From Nitrospirota bacterium (GTDB lineage Bacteria; Nitrospirota; Nitrospiria; Nitrospirales; Nitrospiraceae): DNA of 5,412 nucleotides. Position numbers and translations under genes: made by a program. Shown here one piece after another: positions 1 through 4,642 of the stretch. The stretch is from positions 1 to 5,412 of the forward strand of contig VBOM01000156.1 of assembly GCA_005877535.1 (NCBI GenBank), written 5' to 3'. The stretch's first letter is position 1. Each line of letters opens with the position of its first letter. Under the pieces are notes generated by a model. That model worked only from the letters and a program-made list of their open reading frames with translations. It searched no databases and was not told the DNA's origin.

Positions 1-920
1 TGGCGGTTGAGAGAGATCTGAAGGCCATTCTTGGTAAATTGAAGTTCTCAGACGACGCCAAAGTGCTCGAACAGATTTCAGAAAATACCAAACAGGTTCA
101 CGCTCGCATGGCCGGCATCAAGCACAAGCTGGTGGTCATGAGCGGAAAAGGCGGCGTGGGCAAGAGCATGACCACGGTCAATTTGGCATTGGCCTTTGCG
201 CGGCAGGGCGCCACGGTCGGACTCTTAGACGTGGATTTAAATGGACCCTGTGTGCCTCGCATGTTGGGCTTGCACGGCCAGTCGCTGACCATGGGGCTTG
301 CGGGAGCGGTTCCCCCAGTCGGGCCGTTTGGGGTGAAAGTTGCGTCGATGGATTTCTTTCTGGAGGATGCGTCGCCGGTTCGCTGGAAGGGGCCGATGGA
401 TGTAAGCCCGGTGTGGTTGGGGCTGATGGAAATGAATGTCATTCGAGAATTTTTGGCCGATGTCGTCTGGGGCGAACTCGATTACCTGCTGGTCGATCTG
501 CCTCCCGGGGCCGCGGCGGACAAGCCACCGATCATCGCCGGGTTTATTCCAGACCTGGCGGGAGCGATTGTCGTCACGACGCCATCAGAAGTGGCATCGG
601 ACGTGGTGCAGAAGTCTGTCACCTATGCCCGCGACACGGGGATCAAGGTCATGGGCATCGTCGAAAATATGAGCGAGTATCGCTGTCCTTCCTGTGGAGA
701 AGTGGACGAGTTGTTCTACGGCAACACCGACGCGATGTGTGAAATGCTGGACCTGCCGTTGCTCGGAAGGATTCCCTTTGACCGAAAACTCGCGCGCAGA
801 TTCGACAAGGGGGAGCCACTGCTCGACGAAACGTATCCGACGATTCAACTGTACCAAGAAATTGCCGGGCGCATCAGAACACTGCTTGATTACAAGAAGG
901 TGCTAGCCGATAAACTGTGA
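1..920 (+). CDS. mrp: Mrp/NBP35 (ApbC) family iron-sulfur cluster carrier ATPase, 5' end at or beyond window edge
   Basis: This is a cytosolic P-loop ATPase of the MinD/Mrp class, a family that binds a [4Fe-4S] cluster at the dimer interface and delivers it to client apoproteins. Visible in the sequence are the deviant Walker A motif GKGGVGKS (nt 144-167), the following DVDLNGP switch segment (nt 228-248), the DLPPG motif (nt 495-509) and a single CPSC pair (codons at 684 and 693) placed where the family holds its bridging cluster. There is no N-terminal DUF59 domain; a short helical stretch precedes the P-loop. A TTG at 39 could be a start, but it has no Shine-Dalgarno and the frame is open to the left edge, reading AVERDLKAILGK before it. 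The base pair TG at 1-2 could even be the end of an ATG. I therefore treat the CDS as running off or starting at the edge. One oddity is that the usual PPGTGD segment reads PPGAAAD. The next gene follows after 25 nt and is probably co-transcribed. The family call is firm; the client is unknown. Confidence 0.93.
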   Translation, partial: AVERDLKAILGKLKFSDDAKVLEQISENTKQVHARMAGIKHKLVVMSGKGGVGKSMTTVNLALAFARQGATVGLLDVDLNGPCVPRMLGLHGQSLTMGLAGAVPPVGPFGVKVASMDFFLEDASPVRWKGPMDVSPVWLGLMEMNVIREFLADVVWGELDYLLVDLPPGAAADKPPIIAGFIPDLAGAIVVTTPSEVASDVVQKSVTYARDTGIKVMGIVENMSEYRCPSCGEVDELFYGNTDAMCEMLDLPLLGRIPFDRKLARRFDKGEPLLDETYPTIQLYQEIAGRIRTLLDYKKVLADKL

Positions 921-945
921 TGTTACCCACCTAAGAGGAGACGCC

Positions 946-1698
946 ATGAAATTCGTGTGCCTCAACTGCGAAACCTATATGAACTTTGAGAAGGTTGAGA
1001 AGCCTGGGGAGGGTACACTCGGCGTGTTCTTTGGCTGTCCGTCTTGCAATGCCAAGTTCTCAATGGTGACGAATCCAGGCGAAACCCAGATGGTCAGTTC
1101 TCTCGGGGTGAAGCTGGGTGGGCGTACCGTTGCAGCCGAACCTTTTGAAATGACGCGGGGTACGCTGAAAGACGAAGCAACTGCAGGTGCTGGTCAGATG
1201 ACGGAATATTTGAATGAGAAAATTCAAGGTGGTCAGCCGGCGGCGGTTACGGCAGCAATAACTGCCACGCCTGGAGAGAAGTCCGGCGGCGGTTGCCCCT
1301 TCTCTGCGATGGTGGCTGAAATGGGACTTGCCTCGGGCAGTAAGACTGGCAATCCTGGAGCGCCGACTACAGGGTTTGCCTGGTCAGCCGATGCGAAGGA
1401 GAAACTCGACCGCCTTCCATCATTTGTGAAGCCGATGGTGCAGAGCAGTGTGGAGGCCTTTGCCCGCAAGCAGGGGTACCAGACGATCACGTTGCAAGTG
1501 ATGGACGATTCCAAGAGCGACTCGAGCAATGGGATAACCTGGACCCCTGAGGCTGAGAAGCGGCTTGAGAATATTCCCGACTTCATCCGTCCCATGGCCC
1601 GCAAAGAGGTTGAGCGGGTGGCGAAAGACCGCGGGATGGTGACCATTACGGCTCAAGTGATGGATGACGTGAAAGATAAGTTTATGAAGTTCATGTAA
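946..1698 (+). CDS. Zinc-ribbon-like protein with two tandem PCP_red (protochlorophyllide reductase C-terminal-like) domains
   Basis: The protein has 250 residues and starts at an ATG preceded by AGAGGAG (934-940) at 5-nt spacing. Residues 1-34 hold CxxC pairs at C5/C8 and C31/C34, a rubredoxin or zinc-ribbon-like arrangement that probably binds zinc or iron. A low-complexity Gly/Ala/Thr linker follows, containing one more cysteine in GGCPF (C117). Residues 146-188 and 199-241 are two copies of one small domain, each running from WS/TxxA to QVMDD. The copies align without gaps at a 53-residue pitch, with 19 of 43 identities. The pattern (Trp start, L-x3-P-x-F-x2-PM, V-E, TIT) matches PF08369 (PCP_red), known from the C-terminus of BchB/ChlB and from stand-alone proteins in non-photosynthetic bacteria. 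The nitrogenase-like catalytic core of BchB is absent, so it cannot be a protochlorophyllide reductase by itself. Its position right after an Mrp ATPase suggests an Fe-S or redox partner role, which is inference. The domain call is fairly sure; the function is unknown. Confidence 0.88.
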   Translation: MKFVCLNCETYMNFEKVEKPGEGTLGVFFGCPSCNAKFSMVTNPGETQMVSSLGVKLGGRTVAAEPFEMTRGTLKDEATAGAGQMTEYLNEKIQGGQPAAVTAAITATPGEKSGGGCPFSAMVAEMGLASGSKTGNPGAPTTGFAWSADAKEKLDRLPSFVKPMVQSSVEAFARKQGYQTITLQVMDDSKSDSSNGITWTPEAEKRLENIPDFIRPMARKEVERVAKDRGMVTITAQVMDDVKDKFMKFM

Positions 1699-1725
1699 GG
1701 ATTTGACTCGTGCGAGTGTGCCAAC

Positions 1726-1757
1726 AAAGGCCTATCTAGTTTTCTGGATGGGCCTTT
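1726..1757 (+). terminator. Strong hairpin, probable terminator of the mrp/PCP_red unit
   Basis: A 14-nt arm (1726-1739) pairs with 1744-1757 around a TTTT loop. Twelve pairs are Watson-Crick and two are G-U in the + transcript. On the - strand those two become A-C mismatches, so the structure favours + transcripts. The arm begins AAAGG and ends CCTTT, but the U-tract after the stem is poor (only the three T of the arm, then CAATT), so termination may be partial. It lies 28 nt after the PCP_red gene stop and before the membrane-protein gene. Confidence 0.6.
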
Positions 1758-1805
1758 CAATTACAGCGACCACTTCCATTGTGGGCGGAACTCAAGGAAG
1801 CGAGT

Positions 1806-2531
1806 GTGTGGGCGTCGATCGTCCTGGCTCTTCTCTGTACGATGCTGCTCGTCAGCGTAGTCCCTCTCCATGCGCAGCTTGACGAAATCGGGAATCCGTC
1901 CGATCACGGTCATCATGGGGCAAGCGTTGGTGGGTGGGAGGGCTCGGCTCGAGGCGTGGCCTATTCGGAGTTTAACCACCACCTCGCCGGGCTCTTTGTT
2001 CTGCTGATTGGCTGTGCCGAGTTGAGCCAGGCTTTGCATCTGACATCTCTTTTCTGGGCCAGGCTCCTGCTGCCAGCTGCCATGTTGTTGGGCAGTGTCA
2101 TGCTCCTCGTTGGGAGCGACCACGAAGCCTGGCCGATCGGATCGCTCAGTTTTGCGCAAACCATCTCCGGTCATGACCCTGAAATTATCCAACACAAGAT
2201 CTATGGGCTCTTGCTGTTCTTGGTGGGCACGGTCGAGGCTGTACGAAGGACTAGACGTATTTCGGATGGGCTATGGAGCGCTCTTTTACCGTTGTTTGCC
2301 ATCGTCGGAGGTGTGTTGTTGTTCGGACATTCACATGGCGTCCACTCTTCGGCTGAAAAGATCGCTATGCACCATGCCATGATGGGTACGATGCTGGTCA
2401 CGGCCGGCTCGTCCAAACTGCTGTCAGGCTGGTTCCGTTCCCCTTTGCATGTGCGGTCTCCCGCATTGGAATGGCTCTGGGCCGGCCTGATTGTGCTCAT
2501 CGGGATCCGGTTGCTGACGTATTCCGAGTAA
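1806..2531 (+). CDS. His-rich multi-pass membrane protein of unknown function
   Basis: I do not recognise the family. I choose GTG at 1806 because AAGGAAG (1794-1800) lies 5 nt upstream; the TTG at 1779 has no such site. From this start the protein has 241 residues. Residues 1-23 look like a signal peptide or first membrane helix, ending PLHA before Gln. A short extracytoplasmic stretch with DHGHHG (33-38) follows. About six hydrophobic segments come next, near residues 59-72, 86-103, 131-146, 156-174, 191-206 and 221-238. Three of them begin with the same pattern, H-x3-G-x6-G (H58, H130 and H190). A histidine cluster GHSHGVH sits at 174-180 and SDHE at 104-107. So many His at helix ends could bind copper, another metal or heme b; copper-resistance CopD-like and cytochrome b561-like proteins are possible analogues, but I see no diagnostic match. 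A probable terminator precedes it, so its transcription may depend on read-through or an unseen promoter. Confidence 0.8.
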   Translation: MWASIVLALLCTMLLVSVVPLHAQLDEIGNPSDHGHHGASVGGWEGSARGVAYSEFNHHLAGLFVLLIGCAELSQALHLTSLFWARLLLPAAMLLGSVMLLVGSDHEAWPIGSLSFAQTISGHDPEIIQHKIYGLLLFLVGTVEAVRRTRRISDGLWSALLPLFAIVGGVLLFGHSHGVHSSAEKIAMHHAMMGTMLVTAGSSKLLSGWFRSPLHVRSPALEWLWAGLIVLIGIRLLTYSE

Positions 2532-2558
2532 TTGATCCTGTCGCGATACACCCTCAGG

Positions 2559-2593
2559 TATAATTGACACCTTTCCAAACCCTGTGCTACGAG
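2559..2593 (+). promoter_or_regulatory. Possible promoter for yebC and the ruv genes
   Basis: A perfect TTGACA (2564-2569) is followed, after 18 nt, by TACGAG (2588-2593) with an extended -10 TG at 2585-2586. The -10 is weak (three of six consensus positions). A perfect TATAAT (2559-2564) overlaps the -35 box, but its best upstream hexamer TTGATC (2532-2537) is 21 nt away, which is too far. A transcript from the first pair would start near 2600 and leave a leader of roughly 65 nt before the yebC ATG. No clear terminator lies between the membrane-protein gene and yebC, so read-through is also possible. Confidence 0.35.
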
Positions 2594-2665
2594 TACGAGA
2601 TCTCAGCGACTGGTGTGGAGTTTTTACGCTGTCGGTTTTCCTGAGTCCGGCGACATGGAGTGAGC

Positions 2666-3418
2666 ATGGGTGGACATAGCCATTGGGCGACGGTTAAACG
2701 GCACAAAGGGGCCCAGGACATCAAGCGAGGGAAGATCTTTACCAGAATTATCCGCGAGGTGGCGATTGCGGCTCGCTCAGGCGCCGACCCGGATGGTAAT
2801 CCGCGGCTCCGGCTGGCCATCTTAAAGGCAAAAGAGGCCAATATGCCTGGCGATACGCTGAAAAAAGCCATTCAGCGGGGCACGGGAGAATTGCCCGGCT
2901 TGGTCTACGAGGAATTCAATTTGGAAGCGTATGGGCCTGGCGGGACCGGTGTATTGATGGAAATCACGAGCGACAACCGCAATCGCACCGTTGCAGAGCT
3001 ACGAAATCTTCTCACGAAGAATCATGGCAACATGGCGGAAGCCGGCGCCGTCTCCTGGCAATTTCACAAGAAGGGACTGCTCACGATTGAGAAGGGCAAA
3101 GTCGACGAAGATACGCTGCTGTCCCTCGTACTTGACGCGGGAGCGGAGGACGTGAAGGTGGGCGAGAAAAGTTTCGAGGTCATCACGGATCCGCACTACT
3201 TTGAAGCAGTGAAGAAGATCCTCGCCGATGCGAAGATCGACACCATGCTTGCGGAAGTCACCTCTGTTCCGCAGAACACGATCAGACTAGAGGAAAAGGC
3301 AGCCGAACAAATGCTCAAGTTGATGGAAGTCTTGGACGAGCATGACGATGTGCAGAAGGTTCATGCGAACTTTGATATTTCCGACGAGGTGATGGAGAAA
3401 GTGGCTGCCGCTGGATGA
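2666..3418 (+). CDS. yebC: YebC/PmpR/TACO1 family regulatory or translation factor
   Basis: This is a full-length 250-residue member of the YebC family. It begins MGGHSHWATVKRHKG, the family's standard N-terminus, and also carries AKEANMPGDTLKKAIQRG (55-72) and YGPGGTGVLMEIT (89-101), which are family signatures. The ATG at 2666 is preceded by GGAG (2657-2660) at 5 nt. A GTG at 2660 would add two residues but overlaps that Shine-Dalgarno, so I reject it. Family members were described as DNA-binding transcription regulators. More recent work on YebC and mitochondrial TACO1 points to a ribosome-associated role, helping translation of proline-rich stretches. It acts in the cytoplasm. It is a classic neighbour of ruvC-ruvA-ruvB in many bacteria, and here ruvA follows after 97 nt with no ruvC between. 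Confidence 0.97.
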   Translation: MGGHSHWATVKRHKGAQDIKRGKIFTRIIREVAIAARSGADPDGNPRLRLAILKAKEANMPGDTLKKAIQRGTGELPGLVYEEFNLEAYGPGGTGVLMEITSDNRNRTVAELRNLLTKNHGNMAEAGAVSWQFHKKGLLTIEKGKVDEDTLLSLVLDAGAEDVKVGEKSFEVITDPHYFEAVKKILADAKIDTMLAEVTSVPQNTIRLEEKAAEQMLKLMEVLDEHDDVQKVHANFDISDEVMEKVAAAG

Positions 3419-3426
3419 ACAACAAC

Positions 3427-3507
3427 GCGGAATGCTGAACGATGAACGGAGAACTCAAGATCTTCCTCCTTCGCTCAGCGTTCTGCACTAGTCATTCCTC
3501 GTTGCTC
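3427..3507. repeat. Degenerate heptamer arrays in inverted orientation, forming a long imperfect palindrome
   Basis: Four consecutive 7-nt units on the + strand (GCGGAAT, GCTGAAC, GATGAAC, GGAGAAC; 3427-3454) face seven consecutive 7-nt units on the - strand (3459-3507; read on that strand GAGCAAC, GAGGAAT, GACTAGT, GCAGAAC, GCTGAGC, GAAGGAG, GAAGATC). All begin with G and many fit GNNGAAC. Because the two arrays are inverted, 3427-3452 can pair with 3461-3486 without bulges, 22 of 26 positions including three G-U pairs, around an 8-nt loop. It fills nearly all of the yebC-ruvA gap. It could be a dispersed intergenic repeat or an RNA hairpin affecting ruvA expression. No U-tract follows, so it is not a standard terminator. 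Confidence 0.6.
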
Positions 3508-3515
3508 CATAGAGT

Positions 3516-4124
3516 ATGATCGCCTCACTGACAGGCCGATTGGCCTTCAAGGCACCGACCTATCTGGTCCTTGACGTGCACGGGGTCGGATACGAAGTTT
3601 TTATTCCTCTGAGCACTTTCTATGGGTTGCCCAGTCTCAGCGAAAGTATTTCGCTGAGTGTTCACACCCATGTCCGCGAAGACGCGATTCAGCTCTTTGG
3701 TTTTCTGACGTCGCAGGAAAAAGACGCATTCGTGCTGCTGATCAGTGTATCCGGCGTCGGGCCCAAACTGGCTCTCAGTGTCTTGTCGGCTCTTCCGGTG
3801 TCCTGTCTGGTGTCGGCTATTCACTCGGAAGATGTTGAGAAGCTAACGACGGTTCCAGGGATCGGACACAAGTCGGCGAGCCGTCTTGTGTTGGAGCTCA
3901 AGGATAAAGTTGGAAAACTCCATTCTGGCCTCGTGTCTGCTAGTGAGTCACCCAGGCAGGGGCAAGATGCGACCTTCGACGACGCCCTGTCGGCGCTCGT
4001 GAATTTGGGCTATCGTCCACAAGATGCCAAAGAAGCGCTGAAACAGGTGAAGAAATCCAACGCTGAGTCCATAGTGCTCAAAGATATGATTCGTGAATCC
4101 CTCAAGGAACTTGCAAGGGGGTAA
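3516..4124 (+). CDS. ruvA: Holliday junction branch migration protein RuvA
   Basis: RuvA binds four-way DNA junctions as a tetramer and loads the RuvB motor for branch migration in recombinational repair. The 202 residues match the usual length. Domain I (OB fold, about 1-63) starts MIASLTGRL and carries HGVGYEV (22-28) and the acidic pin pair E55/D56, at the same positions as in the E. coli protein. Domain II has the two helix-hairpin-helix motifs SGVGPK (79-84) and PGIGHKSA (114-121). A linker of about residues 135-150 precedes domain III (about 152-201), the RuvB-contacting three-helix region with ALVNLGY. The start at 3516 is fixed by the family N-terminus, although the Shine-Dalgarno is poor (only AGAG almost touching the ATG). 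Translation may therefore depend on the upstream palindrome or on a leader structure. The next gene begins within a few nucleotides of its stop. Confidence 0.98.
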   Translation: MIASLTGRLAFKAPTYLVLDVHGVGYEVFIPLSTFYGLPSLSESISLSVHTHVREDAIQLFGFLTSQEKDAFVLLISVSGVGPKLALSVLSALPVSCLVSAIHSEDVEKLTTVPGIGHKSASRLVLELKDKVGKLHSGLVSASESPRQGQDATFDDALSALVNLGYRPQDAKEALKQVKKSNAESIVLKDMIRESLKELARG

Positions 4125-4129
4125 GGGTG

Positions 4130-4615
4130 ATGACGAGATTGATTCAACGAATAGTACGGACTCAAATGTCCGTCGGACTCGTGGTGCTCCTATTGGGGCT
4201 GGGGGCCATGTCGGTGCAAGCCGAAGAGTCGAGCGAGCCCAAAAGCATTCGCAAGACCTGCGGTACATGTCCTGAAGGCTATGCGACCACAGGTGTGACT
4301 GAGTCCAAAGAGATTTGCAAGGACGGCGATCCCACACTCGTTCAATGTGTCCCACTGGGCGCTAATCTGCTGTCCGTCTGCGGATCCTGTCCCGAGGGGT
4401 ATCGTGAAATTGGCAACTCGTCTGTGCCGGCTCGGTGCGGAAGTAAGGATGGGGGCCGGCTCACGCAATGTCAGCTAGAGAAGATGGAGTTGAACCTTCC
4501 GGATCCGACACAAGGCGGTAAGACCTGCCCGCCAGACTGCGGGAGTACAGCAACGCCTGGGCAGGGTGCGTTGCCGCCTCCACCCAAGTACCTCCCAACG
4601 CCGGAAAAGAAATAA
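4130..4615 (+). CDS. Small secreted Cys-rich protein with duplicated CGxCPEGY motif, unknown function
   Basis: I do not recognise this protein. The ATG at 4130 gives 161 residues; GTG at 4127, one codon earlier, is equally possible because AAGGGGG (4115-4121) serves both. Basic residues (R3, R7, R10) and a hydrophobic core (about 14-27) ending SVQA before Glu form a signal peptide, cleaved near residue 31. The mature part has ten cysteines. Two repeats share a CG-x-CPEGY head: C44, C47, C63, C73 and C84, C87, C103, C114, a 40-residue pitch except for one extra residue before the last Cys. A CPPDC pair (133/137) and a Pro-rich tail with PPPP follow. The cysteines may form disulfides in the periplasm or bind metal; no CxxCH heme motif exists. 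It starts about 5 nt after the ruvA stop and ends 27 nt before ruvB, so it is probably co-transcribed with them, yet an exported protein has no evident role in branch migration. Confidence 0.85.
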   Translation: MTRLIQRIVRTQMSVGLVVLLLGLGAMSVQAEESSEPKSIRKTCGTCPEGYATTGVTESKEICKDGDPTLVQCVPLGANLLSVCGSCPEGYREIGNSSVPARCGSKDGGRLTQCQLEKMELNLPDPTQGGKTCPPDCGSTATPGQGALPPPPKYLPTPEKK

Positions 4616-4642
4616 GACTATAGGGGGAGAGGTTCCCTCACG

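Noticed and set aside
1706..1717. Small inverted repeat ACTCG-TG-CGAGT after the PCP_red gene
   Set aside because: The two-base loop is too tight and the stem is short. The larger hairpin just downstream explains the region better.
1761..2195. Antisense open frame of 144 codons under the membrane protein
   Set aside because: Its composition is that of a reverse-complement shadow, with no recognisable domain. The + strand frame has a signal peptide and periodic hydrophobic helices.
2532..2564. TTGATC plus TATAAT as a promoter
   Set aside because: The 21-nt spacer is too long for a standard sigma-70 promoter. The TATAAT is noted only as part of the overlapping candidate.
2604..2631. CAGCG/CGCTG stem in the yebC leader as a riboswitch or attenuator
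   Set aside because: It is only five pairs with an 18-nt loop, and no known riboswitch core is visible.
2660..2668. GTG at 2660 as the yebC start
   Set aside because: It overlaps the GGAG Shine-Dalgarno that serves the ATG at 2666, and the family N-terminus MGGHS begins at that ATG.
3427..3507. The heptamer array as a CRISPR array
   Set aside because: Units are 7 nt, contiguous and degenerate, with no spacers and no cas genes nearby.
3948..4355. Antisense open frame of 135 codons across the ruvA and Cys-rich gene junction
   Set aside because: It crosses the end of a certain ruvA and a signal-peptide-encoding start on the + strand, and shows no protein family features.
4259..4399. CxxC motifs in the Cys-rich protein as c-type heme sites
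   Set aside because: Each CxxC is followed by Pro, not His, so no CxxCH heme attachment motif is present.
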